Notes: generated from the letters alone by a model not told the origin. DNA of 64,000 bases from Enterococcus hirae ATCC 9790 (GCF_000271405.2 NC_018081.1:1526252-1590251); one strand, 5' to 3'; positions 30,262-41,805 are shown, counted from the first letter of the stretch. Numbers and translations: made by a program.

Positions 30262-30328
30262 AATTTGGTTCCTCCTTAAGTTCTTTACAAATAGTGTAAC
30301 ACAAATTCATTTCTTCTACCTAAAAAGT

Positions 30329-30358
30329 AGTATACATTCTTGGTCAATAAAGGTCAAA
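30329..30358 (-). promoter_or_regulatory. clpP promoter with CtsR operator
   Basis: On the plus strand GGTCAAT-AAA-GGTCAAA (30342-30358) matches the CtsR heptad direct repeat. On the minus strand TTGACC (30357-30352), a 17-bp spacer and TATACT (30334-30329) form the clpP promoter, so CtsR would cover the -35. Confidence 0.93.
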
Positions 30359-30439
30359 TAAAAAAATTTTAGAAAATAGTCTGTGCTTGCACGTTTATGT
30401 TATGATGAAATAGAAGAATACAGCAAGGAGGAACACTAA

Positions 30440-30967
30440 TTGGTAGTTGGCATCGTAGGCTTAATTGGCGTTTTATTAGGAGCTATTTTAGTATATATCG
30501 GGATGGTTGTTCAGATGCGCCATCTTGAAAACAAAGAGCAACGAAGACGGGAGTTAGAATTAAAAGTCAAAGAGATTGAGACTTTGAATCAACTAAATAA
30601 AAAAATCAATGAAATCTTGCAAAAAAGAGCAACACTGTTAGATGAATATGTCAGCTTTGATGCATTTGATGATTGTTATATCACTATTGATGATTTTGCT
30701 TATTTACAGTCATTTGCTGCACAAAATAATTTTTATCTTCCAAATTACATCTTAGAGGAGTTGTTTAAAAACATTGCGCACCGTAAAGTCGTTCTTTCTC
30801 CTGACGAAACGATGAAAATAGGCGGTTATGCTTATAAAGGTGGACGTGTGATCTTAGAAAACTTCACGGATAATCTGACGGAAATGATCAATGAAAAAAA
30901 AGCGCAATTAAAAAGTGTCACGCGACAACCCATTGGCTTTTTCTCAAATGATAATGTGTGGAGCTAA
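30440..30967 (+). CDS. Hypothetical membrane-anchored protein
   Basis: Not recognised as a named family. The 175-residue protein has one N-terminal membrane helix (VVGIVGLIGVLLGAILVYIG), a basic coiled-coil linker (MRHLENKEQRRRELELKVKEIE) and a compact cytoplasmic domain of about 120 residues. It starts at TTG with AAGGAGGA 7 bp upstream; no ATG or GTG fits. It is divergent from clpP and monocistronic by position. Confidence 0.75.
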   Translation: MVVGIVGLIGVLLGAILVYIGMVVQMRHLENKEQRRRELELKVKEIETLNQLNKKINEILQKRATLLDEYVSFDAFDDCYITIDDFAYLQSFAAQNNFYLPNYILEELFKNIAHRKVVLSPDETMKIGGYAYKGGRVILENFTDNLTEMINEKKAQLKSVTRQPIGFFSNDNVWS

Positions 30968-31017
30968 TTGTTTTTTGAGTTGAGATCGAAGAGGATCAAA
31001 AAACTTTTATAATTTGT

Positions 31018-31230
31018 AAAGGCAAGGTTGTGACAGAATTGTCTAGCTTTTAGAAATAAGCCGAAGAATCCAAAAGTAGTTCCTTATATTTTTGGTTTTT
31101 TCGGCTTATTTTCGATAGAGGGAACACTATGAATGAGAGAGGACTTTTTTATAGCTTTTCATATTTTAGAAAATCATCGCTTATTGCTGAGGAGTTCTTT
31201 ATTGAATACCGTTTACTCATTTTTTAGAAT
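31018..31230. repeat. Hairpin repeats (families A/B-related)
   Basis: The gap 30968-31326 holds a hairpin AATAAGCCGAA...TTCGGCTTATT (about 31054-31110) inside a degenerate element. That is followed by a piece matching the second half of family B (AGCTTTTCATATTTTAGAAAATCATCGCTTATT, about 31155-31190) and ACCGTTTACTCATTTTTTAG. No coding sequence is seen. Confidence 0.6.
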
Positions 31231-31326
31231 GACAAGTCAACCTCATTCTTAGACATTCGAAGTATTACGACTTTTTCACAGCCTTTTTCCTATGGTACAA
31301 TCAAAGAGACTGAAAGTGGTGATGAA

Positions 31327-32061
31327 ATGGTTCAGATTTTTGCGCATCGTGGAAGTAGTGGTACCCATCCAGAGAATACATTGCCTGCGTTTGCCGAAGC
31401 GGTTCGAATAGGTGCAGATGGGATTGAACTAGATATTCATTTGACGAAAGATGAGCAGATAGTGGTGATTCATGATGAGGAAGTGGATCGGACGACGGAT
31501 GGCAAAGGATTGGTACGGGAAAAAACATTAGCAGAGATAAAAAAGTTGAATGCAGGAAAGTGGTTCAATACAGAGTTTCAGGCAACAAAAGTGCCAACTT
31601 TGAAAGAGGTCCTGCATCTTTTTTGGGAAATGAATTATCGTGGAACGGTAATGATCGAGATTAAAACAGATAAATATGAGTATGCTGGCATCGAAGAAAA
31701 AGTAGTTCAACAATTAAAAGCAGTGGAATGGCCTTTTCGACATGCGTACTGCAGTTTTAACTTTCATACATTGGAACGAGTAGTAAAAATTGATCCTCAG
31801 GCACAGCTGGATCTTCTTTTAAGTACGTCACAAAAGAAAGTACAGTTAGCTGAAGATACTCCTTGGATAGAAGGGATTCATCCTAGAGGTGACTGGTACT
31901 TGGAGCATTTGCCATCCATGGAGACATTCCCCAAATCGATCAGATGCTGGACCATCAACGACGACCAGCAGATGGCACGATGTTTCGATCAACAACTAGA
32001 TGCAATAATCACAGACTTTCCCCAAAAAGCATTTTGGATAAAACAAACAATGAAAAAGTAG
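31327..32061 (+). CDS. glpQ: Glycerophosphodiester phosphodiesterase
   Basis: Cytoplasmic GDPD-family enzyme that splits glycerophosphodiesters to glycerol 3-phosphate and an alcohol. The 244-residue TIM barrel begins MVQIFAHRGSSGTHPENTLPAF (catalytic His and metal Glu), then GIELDIHLTKD (metal Glu/Asp) and VIHDEEVDRTT (second His). No signal peptide, so it probably acts on internal phospholipid breakdown products. miaA follows within 10 bp. Confidence 0.92.
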   Translation: MVQIFAHRGSSGTHPENTLPAFAEAVRIGADGIELDIHLTKDEQIVVIHDEEVDRTTDGKGLVREKTLAEIKKLNAGKWFNTEFQATKVPTLKEVLHLFWEMNYRGTVMIEIKTDKYEYAGIEEKVVQQLKAVEWPFRHAYCSFNFHTLERVVKIDPQAQLDLLLSTSQKKVQLAEDTPWIEGIHPRGDWYLEHLPSMETFPKSIRCWTINDDQQMARCFDQQLDAIITDFPQKAFWIKQTMKK

Positions 32062-32068
32062 GATGATA

Positions 32069-32995
32069 ATGGAAAAAGTATTAGTAATCGTTGGACCTAC
32101 AGCGGTAGGGAAAACAGCGCTTAGCGTGGAATTGGCTAAAAAATTTCACGGTGAAATTATTAGTGGGGATTCACTGCAAGTGTACAAAAAATTAGATATC
32201 GGGACGGCTAAAATAAAAACGTCAGAAATGGAAGGTATCCCTCATCATTTGATTGATGTCATCGAACCGAATGAAACTTATTCCGTAGCAGATTTTCAAA
32301 AAGCTGGACGAAAATTGATCACAGAAATCACAGAACGTGGTCGTTTGCCGATGATCGTTGGCGGAACAGGGTTGTATATTCAATCTTTACTTTATGATTT
32401 TCAATTGGGTGCAAAAGAGGAAAGCGTCACAGCAGTACGAAAAAAATATGAAGAATTAGCTGAAACACTCAGTAAAAAAGAACTTTGGGAGTATTTGAAA
32501 ACAAAAGATCCGCTAGCAGCGGAAAAAATTCATTGGAATAACCAACGAAAAGTGATTCGAGCTTTAGAAGTATTTGAAGTGACTGGCTACAGTATCACAA
32601 CACCGCAAGAGGAACCCGCACGTCTTTATGATTATTGTATGATTGGTCTTAATACCGAGAGAGCCTTGTTATACCAGCGCATCAATCAACGTGTAGATAG
32701 TATGTTAGAGGAAGGCTTATTAGAAGAAGCACATTTTGTGTATGAACTTGGTGAAGTCCAAGCGAGTCAAGGTATTGGATACAAAGAATTTTATCCGTAT
32801 TTTAAGGGAGAAGAATCTTTAGAAAACGTTGTGGAGCAGTTGAAGATGAACTCGAGACGGTATGCAAAGCGACAATTAACATGGTTTCGTAATCGTCTTG
32901 ATGCACATTGGTTTGACTTATTAGCAGAGTCCAGTAGTATGGAGCAAATTGATCAATTGATCAGAACGTGGTTGGAGGAAAAAGATGACAAATAA
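32069..32995 (+). CDS. miaA: tRNA dimethylallyltransferase
   Basis: Transfers dimethylallyl to A37 of tRNAs reading UNN codons. The 308-residue protein has P-loop VGPTAVGKTAL (residues 8-18), SGDSLQVYKKLDIGTAK, GGTGLYI and the C-terminal RRYAKRQLTWFRN. I prefer ATG 32069 to ATG 32063 for spacing. glpQ ends 8 bp before it, and its own end overlaps the true hflX start. Confidence 0.95.
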   Translation: MEKVLVIVGPTAVGKTALSVELAKKFHGEIISGDSLQVYKKLDIGTAKIKTSEMEGIPHHLIDVIEPNETYSVADFQKAGRKLITEITERGRLPMIVGGTGLYIQSLLYDFQLGAKEESVTAVRKKYEELAETLSKKELWEYLKTKDPLAAEKIHWNNQRKVIRALEVFEVTGYSITTPQEEPARLYDYCMIGLNTERALLYQRINQRVDSMLEEGLLEEAHFVYELGEVQASQGIGYKEFYPYFKGEESLENVVEQLKMNSRRYAKRQLTWFRNRLDAHWFDLLAESSSMEQIDQLIRTWLEEKDDK

Positions 32996-34216
32996 AAAGA
33001 AAAAGTGATCATCGTAGGCGTTGAGACAGAACAGAATCAACGATACTTCACAGAGTCGATGGCAGAATTAAGCAAGCTGACCAATACAGCTTCTGGGGAA
33101 GTTGTATTTACATTGACGCAAAAACGACCGCAAGTCGATCGTCAAACCATTATCGGTAAAGGTAAATTACAAGAATTGATCCAACAAGCGGATGCTCATG
33201 AAGCGGATCTGATTATCTTTAACCATGAAATGCCCCCTCGGCAGAGTCAGCTAGTCTCAGAAGCAGTAGGAATCCCCATCATTGACCGAGTCCAGTTGAT
33301 TTTAGATATTTTTGCCATGAGAGCCCGTTCGAAAGAAGGAAAGTTGCAAGTAGAGCTAGCTCAATTAGAATACCTTTTACCACGCTTAGCTGGACAAGGA
33401 AAGTCATTGTCTCGATTAGGTGGTGGAATTGGAACGAGAGGACCTGGGGAAACCAAATTGGAAACGGATCGACGTCATATCCGTAATAAAATATTAGGGG
33501 TAAAACGTGAGTTGAAGGCTGTAGAAGCGCATCGAGCGAGAAACCGCCAAAAAAGACAGTCTAGTGAAATCTTTCAAATTGGTTTGATTGGGTATACCAA
33601 TGCGGGGAAGTCAACCATTCTTAATTTGCTTACGCAAGCGGATACGTATTCTAAAGATCAGTTATTTGCTACTTTGGATCCCTTAACAAAGAAATGGCGA
33701 TTTGCAGAAGGATTTGAGATTACGGTTACTGATACGGTTGGATTTATTCAAGATCTTCCGACACAATTAATTGATGCGTTCCATTCAACATTGGAAGAAA
33801 GTCAATCCATGGATCTATTGTTACATGTAGTTGATGCAAGTTCGCCAGATCGTATTTTGCAGGAGCAGACTGTATTACAGTTGATGGCGGAACTAAAGAT
33901 GGAAGAGATGCCTGTATTAACAGTCTATAACAAAGCGGATCAAATTGAACCAGCTTTATTTACGCCTTCACTCTTTCCCAATGTATTGATATCGGCGCAA
34001 AGTGCCGATGGGAAAGAAAAGCTCGTGCAAGCGATCAAACAGCAGTTGTTGGAATTAATGGTGCCATACACGCTCTTTGTACCCAGTCAGGATGGGCAAA
34101 CGTTAAGTGCTTTACGAAGACAAACCCTCGTTTTGAAAGAGCATTTTGTAGAAGAAAAAAATGGATATGAAGTAAAGGGCTTTGCAAAGTCCACTTCAAA
34201 ATGGCTGAACAGTTAA
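32985..34216 (+). CDS. hflX: GTPase HflX (start displaced by an A-run shift)
   Basis: Ribosome-associated GTPase that splits stalled ribosomes under stress. The N-terminal glycine-rich domain contains IIGKGKLQEL and GGGIGTRGPGETKLE. The GTPase domain has G1 GYTNAGKST (about 195), G3 DTVGFI and G4 YNKAD. The expected ATG at 32985 has GGAGG 6 bp before it and overlaps the miaA stop, but the frame closes after seven codons. One extra A in the runs at 32994-33004 gives MTNKKEKVIIVGVE and the full protein. As read, only a GTG at 33005 with no ribosome site is available. Confidence 0.92.
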
Positions 34217-34276
34217 ACGGTCATTGCCTCTTTCTTATCAGTGACCTTCGCATTTTATCTTTTTAAAAAAGTTAGA

Positions 34277-34310
34277 AAACTTGAGCAATCAATCGTTGCT
34301 CAAGTTTTTT
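34277..34310 (+). terminator. hflX terminator
   Basis: AAACTTGAGCAA / TTGCTCAAGTTT perfect 12-bp stem, 7-nt loop, T-run. Confidence 0.92.
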
Positions 34311-34329
34311 TATAAAAAATTTTCTCTCA

Positions 34330-34382
34330 TGTTAGAAAACCTAACATATGCGGTTGACAGCTGTTTTTTTGATTGGTATACT
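34330..34382 (+). promoter_or_regulatory. GlnR operator and glnRA promoter
   Basis: TGTTAGAAAACCTAACA (34330-34346) matches the GlnR/TnrA box TGTNA-N7-TNACA exactly. TTGACA (34354-34359), a 17-bp spacer and TATACT (34377-34382) follow immediately. This fits autorepression of glnR-glnA by GlnR with glutamine-bound glutamine synthetase. Confidence 0.93.
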
Positions 34383-34415
34383 TTACCCAACTTGTTAAAC
34401 GAAAGGGGACGTCTG

Positions 34416-34808
34416 ATGGGAGAAAAGGAATTGCGCCGTTCAATGTCTGTATTTCCAATTGGTACAGTAATGAAATTGACAGATTTAACTGCACGACAAA
34501 TTCGTTATTATGAAGAACAAGATTTTGTTCATCCTGAAAGAAGCGAAGGAAATCGTCGAATGTATTCATTAAACGATATTGACTTGTTGTTAGAGATCAA
34601 AGATTATCTTTCTGATGGATTAAATATGGCTGGTATCAAACGAGTTTACGAAATGGCTCAAGCCAAAAAACAGGAAGAAAAGAGCAAAAAACCGCTAACT
34701 GATCATGACGTTCGACAAATTTTTCGTGATGAGATATTGGCGCAAGGTGGGCTAAGTAAAACTGGGCATTATCAGTCGCAAGGAATGCAACGACAATTCT
34801 TTGACTGA
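34416..34808 (+). CDS. glnR: MerR-family nitrogen regulator GlnR
   Basis: Represses glutamine synthetase and ammonium uptake genes in nitrogen excess. The 130-residue protein has an N-terminal winged helix-turn-helix of MerR type (LTARQIRYYEEQDFVHPERS) and a short C-terminal tail, typical of GlnR, that contacts glutamine synthetase. I start at ATG 34416; the upstream in-frame extension covers the operator and promoter. glnA follows after 30 bp in the same operon. Confidence 0.95.
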   Translation: MGEKELRRSMSVFPIGTVMKLTDLTARQIRYYEEQDFVHPERSEGNRRMYSLNDIDLLLEIKDYLSDGLNMAGIKRVYEMAQAKKQEEKSKKPLTDHDVRQIFRDEILAQGGLSKTGHYQSQGMQRQFFD

Positions 34809-34838
34809 ATAATATAAAGAAAAAGAAAGAGGGATACC

Positions 34839-36179
34839 ATGGTAAAGAAACAAATAACTGGTGATGAAATTAAACGAATCATTGAAGAAGAGAACGTTCG
34901 ATTTTTAAGATTAATGTTCACAGATATCTTAGGAACGATCAAAAATGTCGAAGTACCCGTTAGTCAAATCGATAAAGTACTTGAAAACAAAATGATGTTT
35001 GATGGTTCTTCGATCGAAGGTTTTGTTCGTATTGAAGAAAGCGATATGTATTTGTATCCTGATCTTTCAACATGGATGATCTTCCCTTGGGAAAGTGATC
35101 ATGGCAAAGTAGCTCGTTTGATTTGTGATATCTATAACCCAGATGGCACACCTTTTGCAGGTGATCCACGCGGGAATTTGAAACGTGCATTAAAAGATAT
35201 GCGCAACCTTGGATTTACCTCTTTCAACTTAGGTCCAGAACCAGAATTCTTCTTATTTAAGTTAGATGAAGATGGTGGAATCACGACCACGTTAAACGAT
35301 AAAGGTGGATATTTTGATTTTGCACCAACAGATTTAGGTGAGAACTGTCGTCGTGATATTGTTTTAGAATTAGAAAGCCTTGGGTTTGAAGTAGAAGCTT
35401 CTCACCACGAAGTAGCTCCTGGGCAACATGAGATTGATTTTAAATATGCAGACGTTGTGGATGCTTGTGACAATATTCAAACATTCAAACTAGTCGTTAA
35501 AACAATTGCTCGTAAACATGGGTTACACGCAACGTTCATGCCTAAACCATTATTCGGGATCAATGGTTCGGGGATGCACTGTAATATGTCCTTGTTCAAT
35601 GATGAAGGAAATGTCTTTTATGACAAAGATGGCGATTTAGAACTTAGCCAAACAGCGTATCATTTCCTAGGTGGGCTATTGAAACATGCTCGTGCCTATA
35701 CAGCGGTTTGCAATCCGACCGTCAACTCATATAAACGTTTAGTTCCAGGCTATGAAGCACCAGTATATGTGGCATGGAGCGGTCGCAATCGTTCACCATT
35801 AGTCCGTGTTCCAGAATCTCGTGGCTTATCCACACGTTTGGAATTGCGTTCAGTTGATCCATCTGCTAATCCATATCTAGCAATGGCTGTTTTATTACAA
35901 GCTGGATTGGATGGCGTTCGTAATGAAATCACGCCACCAGCAGCTGTAGATCGAAATATTTATGTGATGAACGAAGAAGAACGAGAAGAAGCACACATTC
36001 AAGATCTTCCTTCAACGATCCATAATGCAATCAAAGAATTAAGAAAAGACAAAGTGATGATCGATGCTTTGGGACAACATATCTTTTCAAACTTTGTCGA
36101 AGCAAAACGCTTAGAATGGGCGGCGTTTAGACAAACTGTTTCAGAATGGGAAAGAGAACAATATTTGGAATTGTATTGA
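34839..36179 (+). CDS. glnA: Glutamine synthetase, type I-alpha
   Basis: Makes glutamine from glutamate and ammonia. The 446-residue length is that of the feedback-inhibited Gram-positive I-alpha form, which lacks the adenylylation-site insert. [40 protein letters not shown] and [13 protein letters not shown] active-site segments are all present. Cotranscribed with glnR and under its box. Confidence 0.97.
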   Translation: MVKKQITGDEIKRIIEEENVRFLRLMFTDILGTIKNVEVPVSQIDKVLENKMMFDGSSIEGFVRIEESDMYLYPDLSTWMIFPWESDHGKVARLICDIYNPDGTPFAGDPRGNLKRALKDMRNLGFTSFNLGPEPEFFLFKLDEDGGITTTLNDKGGYFDFAPTDLGENCRRDIVLELESLGFEVEASHHEVAPGQHEIDFKYADVVDACDNIQTFKLVVKTIARKHGLHATFMPKPLFGINGSGMHCNMSLFNDEGNVFYDKDGDLELSQTAYHFLGGLLKHARAYTAVCNPTVNSYKRLVPGYEAPVYVAWSGRNRSPLVRVPESRGLSTRLELRSVDPSANPYLAMAVLLQAGLDGVRNEITPPAAVDRNIYVMNEEEREEAHIQDLPSTIHNAIKELRKDKVMIDALGQHIFSNFVEAKRLEWAAFRQTVSEWEREQYLELY

Positions 36180-36239
36180 TTATCGCTACCCCATTAGAAT
36201 ATGAATAACTGGAGTTGGAGAGATCAATCTCACTTCATT

Positions 36240-36500
36240 CTAAAAACGAGTAAATGGGTTTTTAGCATCAGCTCCTTGAAATAAGCCTGAATTTTTCAAA
36301 ACATGAAAAGCTGTTTCGAGATTTTCATCCTTAATACTCAGGGCAAACCGCTCTTTTCACAACCTTCTTATGCTTGATAAACAGGACAATAAGCCAAAAT
36401 TTTACGAAAAATGAGTACGACTGAAAAGAAAGACAGTTTGTTTTAACTGATTTCTTAGTCGCTGAAGACTTATTTTAGGAAATTTTGGCTTATTTTGTTC
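36240..36500. repeat. Hairpin repeats downstream of glnA (family B, inverted, and an A-like hairpin)
   Basis: 36240-36375 is an inverted relative of family B (AACATGAAAAGCTGTTTCGAGATTTTCATCC, GCTCTTTTCACAACC). 36391-36500 is a long hairpin with AATAAGCCAAAATTT / AAATTTTGGCTTATT ends. They occupy most of the gap after glnA. Confidence 0.65.
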
Positions 36501-36536
36501 GCGCATTGTTTGGTGAGTAACTTATGTGGTGGGACA

Positions 36537-36648
36537 ACAAAAAACTCCTGAAGAATACTCTTCAGGAGTACGAGAATGAGAAACGGATGATGTTAAGTTA
36601 TTCTGAATCACAAATAACTGGTTGGATTGTGTAATGAAATCATTCTCT
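36537..36648 (-). ncRNA. Candidate small RNA on the minus strand
   Basis: On the minus strand TATACT (36660-36655) is followed by about 110 nt that end in a strong terminator: ACTCCTGAAGA / TCTTCAGGAGT, 4-nt loop, then TTTTTT. Inside are GTTATT/AATAAC (36598-36619) and GAGAATGA/TCATTCTC arms. The terminator has no minus-strand gene to serve other than this short unit. No -35 is evident and no family is recognised. A 70-codon ORF overlaps but has no ribosome site that I can see. Confidence 0.45.
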
Positions 36649-36891
36649 ACGAGTAGTATACAGCTATTTCTGATTGAAATTTTTTTTAAAATTTTAATGG
36701 AAAGAAAATTATTTGCAAAATATGAATAACACACCTATTCTATAGTATAAAAAAATTTTTTTCATTTTTTTTGTGTAGAATTTTTCTAAGAATATTCTTG
36801 TTTTACAGTGATTATTGCACTCCTTGTTGATACGCACAAGTAAAAAATGAGTTCATTGAAGATTGTATATGATGATAAATAATTGAATTTT

Positions 36892-36948
36892 TTTAATTTG
36901 AGCATACCTATTTCTTCTGGGGGGAAAATTAGGTATGCTCAAATTAAA
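36892..36948. repeat. Perfect 19-bp inverted repeat with a G-rich loop
   Basis: TTTAATTTGAGCATACCTA (36892-36910) and its exact complement TAGGTATGCTCAAATTAAA (36930-36948) flank a 19-nt spacer containing GGGGGG. No T-run follows, so it is not an obvious terminator. It lies 41 bp before the second unrecognised gene. Confidence 0.85.
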
Positions 36949-36989
36949 GTTATTGCCTTATTATTATATTATAAAGGAGGCATAAATTT

Positions 36990-38506
36990 ATGAATAAAGT
37001 TGAATTAGATCAAATAATCAAAGATATGAATGAAGGATTAGAGGAAGATGAAGAAGAAATATTTTTATTAAACCTACGTACTTATTCTAAAGATGAAATC
37101 AATTACGTAGTAGATCGTCTTAATCTGGATGATCATACTCGTGAACAGGTTAGAACATCACAAATTAATTCAATGAAAAAACATCAAGTGCGAAAAAAAA
37201 TTTATTAAGAGACGAAAAACTTAGAGCTGTTCATAAAAATTTAAACAAACAAAGTGAGGAAGTCAATTCATTCTCTGATCGCTCAAAGATGATAGATACA
37301 GTTGTTGCATCTATCAATCAATTGATTCATGATCCGGAAATTAATGTTATTCAACCAATAGACGATATTGATATAAGTGAGGCATTAGACGTCTTCTTTG
37401 AAAAAACCTATTTTACACCAGATGAAATAAATTCTACTATTGATAAGCTAGAACTAGCAAATAAAGAAAATCTTCGTGAAACAATTAGAAAAAGGGAGAT
37501 TGAAGAAGAACCTCGACGTAAAATCAAGTTTTTAAAAGAAGAACGAATACAAAAAATTAACGAAATGGTGCAACAGTCGATGACATCAAGGACGTTCACA
37601 GAGGTTGCAGATAGTCTTAAAAAAATGTATTCAGAGTTACCTTACAAAGTTAATGAGGCTGATTTAAGTGAGGATATAGAATTTGTAATAGAAAATTTTA
37701 AGATGAAACCTAATGATATTGGTTCTTTCGTGGACTTGTTTGACCTCAGTCCTGATACTCGTAATAAAATTAAAGAATCACAAAAGAAAAGAATTGAGGA
37801 GATGAAGGCAATAAGGGATACTGAACTTTCAATAAAAATAGAAAGGTTGAGAATGCGCCGTCCTTTTACCCTGATACAGGATATCACTTCAGTACTTCGT
37901 GAGCAAATGAATGACCCAGTTATTCCACTTGCACAACACGAGGTTGTATCTATATTAGAAGAGAATTTAGATATACCACATAGTACAACAATAGAAGGTA
38001 CTTCAAGACGTGTTTTGCCTCTTAGGCAGAATGAATATAGGGAAATTATACATAATCTTGGTTTGAGCGTGGAAAACGTAAATGAACGTTGGCAGTTTAA
38101 CCGCCATGCTGTAGAACTGCTGACTAACTATGCTGAATTCAATATGTTACAGTATCCACAAACAGATCTTGTGCATGGCAATCCACAGGAACTTTCAAAC
38201 CTTGAATTATATAAAAGAGAATTTAGAGGGTTGGTTAAAGAAAGTGTAGGCAAGGTGGGAACTAAAGCTGAAGATAAATTAGGTTTTCAAGCTGAATTTT
38301 CTAATTTGACCTCCGAACAACAGGAACAGGTAATGAAAAAAGTGGAGGATTTGAAGAAAAGAAGACAAGAAAACTGGAAACAATTAGATGTAGAAAAATT
38401 GTTACCGTTAAAAAATAGGACAGAAAAATTCAATGCTGCAAGAACGAGAAGTACAAATACATCTGAAAAACAAGGACAAAAATCTTCTAGAGATCATCAA
38501 AGATAG
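36990..38506 (+). CDS. Unrecognised helical-repeat protein (about 505 aa when one A-run shift is corrected)
   Basis: I do not recognise this gene. It starts at ATG 36990 with AAAGGAGG 9 bp before. The frame closes at 37208, but one extra A in the eight-A run 37193-37200 continues it as VRKKNLLRDEKLRAVHKN through to 38506. Four related units are visible with the pattern D/N-E-I-x(3)-(V/I)-D-x-L-x-L-x(4)-R-x(2)-(V/I)-R-x(2)-Q: around EINYVVDRLNLDDHTREQVR (37095), EINSTIDKLELANKENLRET (37427), DIGSFVDLFDLSPDTRNKIK (37717) and YREIIHNLGLSVENVNERWQ (38037). The protein is hydrophilic, with no signal peptide, membrane helix or catalytic motif that I can see, and a basic disordered tail. In style and composition it resembles the 10.5-13.9 kb protein. 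Confidence 0.6.
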
Positions 38507-38674
38507 TCTAGTGAATGAGTAAAGAAGTCGTATGGCTAATCGTTCTTACTAAAAGAATGAGTGTACTATTTTTCGTGCAGTTTTTTTATTAGAGAGTGAA
38601 CTACCTGTTTTCATTTATCAATGACGTTGGATTATTCTTATGACTAACGACATCTGCAACGTTAAATTAGAGGC

Positions 38675-40445
<1,771 letters not shown>

Positions 40446-40714
40446 GCGGGACAAATACGCTTTTAATGTTTCAGATGAATTTAGAGAAAACAGTTATAAA
40501 TAAATTGTTATTGTTTGAACAATAAAAAACGATAAACTAGCCATTTTTGACTAAATCAGCCAACTGAAAACCTTATTTTTTGCAAAAAAGTTCTTGAAAA
40601 TTTTCATTTTCATTGATTTTAGTAGAAAACTCTGAAAATGTTTGGTAAAATAGGTTCGTTGGTTAAGGATAGTCTTAACAAATTTAGTTTTACAAAACTT
40701 AGGAGGAATTTATT

Positions 40715-41584
40715 ATGCCAGTAGTATCAGGAGCTGAATTTTTAAAAGCTGCTCGTAAAGGCGGTTACGCTGTCGGCGGATTCAATACAAATAACTTAGA
40801 ATGGACTCAAGCAATCCTTGAAGCAGCTGAAGCAAAACAAGCACCAGTACTTATCCAAACTTCAATGGGTGCGGCTAAATACATGGGCGGCTACAAAGTT
40901 GCTAAAGATATTATTTGTGACTTAGTTGAATCAATGAACATCACTGTTCCTGTTGCCATCCACTTAGACCATGGTGACTATGATGCAGCTATGGAATGTA
41001 TCGAAGTAGGCTATACTTCAGTTATGTTTGACGGTTCTCACTTACCATTTGAAGAAAACTTGAAATTAGCGAAAGAAGTTGTAGAAAAAGCTCACGCTAA
41101 AGGAATTTCTGTTGAATGTGAAGTTGGTTCAATCGGCGGAGAAGAAGATGGAATCATCGGTAACGGTGAATTAGCAGATATCGAAGAATGTAAACAAATG
41201 GTTGCTACAGGAATCGACTACCTAGCATGTGGTATCGGTAACATCCATGGTCAATATCCAGAAAACTGGAATGGTTTAGCATTTGATCATTTACAAGCAA
41301 TCGCTGATGCTGTAGGTTCAGATATGCCTTTAGTATTACATGGTGGATCAGGTATTCCTCAAGAACAAATCCAAAAAGCAATTTCAATGGGTGTTTCTAA
41401 AGTAAACGTAAATACTGAATTCCAATTATCATTTGCTAAAGCTACTCGTGAATATATCGAAGCTGGCAAAGATAAAGAAGGAAAAGGTTTTGACCCTCGT
41501 AAATTGTTAGCACCAGGTAAAGCTGCAATCATTAAAGATGCAGAAGAACACATTGATTGGTTCGGTTCAGCTAACAAAGCTTAA
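40715..41584 (+). CDS. fba: Class II fructose-bisphosphate aldolase
   Basis: Glycolytic zinc aldolase splitting fructose 1,6-bisphosphate. The 289-residue protein has IHLDHGDYDAAMECI (zinc His and catalytic Asp, about 80), ECEVGSIGGEEDG, GNIHGQYP and LHGGSGIPQEQI. Strong ribosome site AGGAGG, and codon use looks highly biased, as expected for an abundant glycolytic enzyme. Ends at a good terminator. A second, divergent class II aldolase lies at 48701. Confidence 0.97.
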   Translation: MPVVSGAEFLKAARKGGYAVGGFNTNNLEWTQAILEAAEAKQAPVLIQTSMGAAKYMGGYKVAKDIICDLVESMNITVPVAIHLDHGDYDAAMECIEVGYTSVMFDGSHLPFEENLKLAKEVVEKAHAKGISVECEVGSIGGEEDGIIGNGELADIEECKQMVATGIDYLACGIGNIHGQYPENWNGLAFDHLQAIADAVGSDMPLVLHGGSGIPQEQIQKAISMGVSKVNVNTEFQLSFAKATREYIEAGKDKEGKGFDPRKLLAPGKAAIIKDAEEHIDWFGSANKA

Positions 41585-41601
41585 TTAATCGATTAAGAAT
41601 G

Positions 41602-41639
41602 CCGTGAAACAGGTTCAACCTGTTTTGCGGTTTTTTTTT
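41602..41639 (+). terminator. fba terminator
   Basis: CCGTGAAACAGG / CCTGTTTTGCGG stem with G-T pairing, 5-nt loop, nine Ts. Confidence 0.92.
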
Positions 41640-41805
41640 CGTAAATTGATAATCGTTCACTTTAATAAACATTCGTCCATCTTTTTTCAGAATAGACCTT
41701 TGATTTTTGAGGAAATAAAAAAGAATGGGAACTCGTTTCTTTATTTCATCTATGATAAAATACAAGCATGTGTAATAAAATTGAACAATAACAAGGTGGA
41801 AATCA

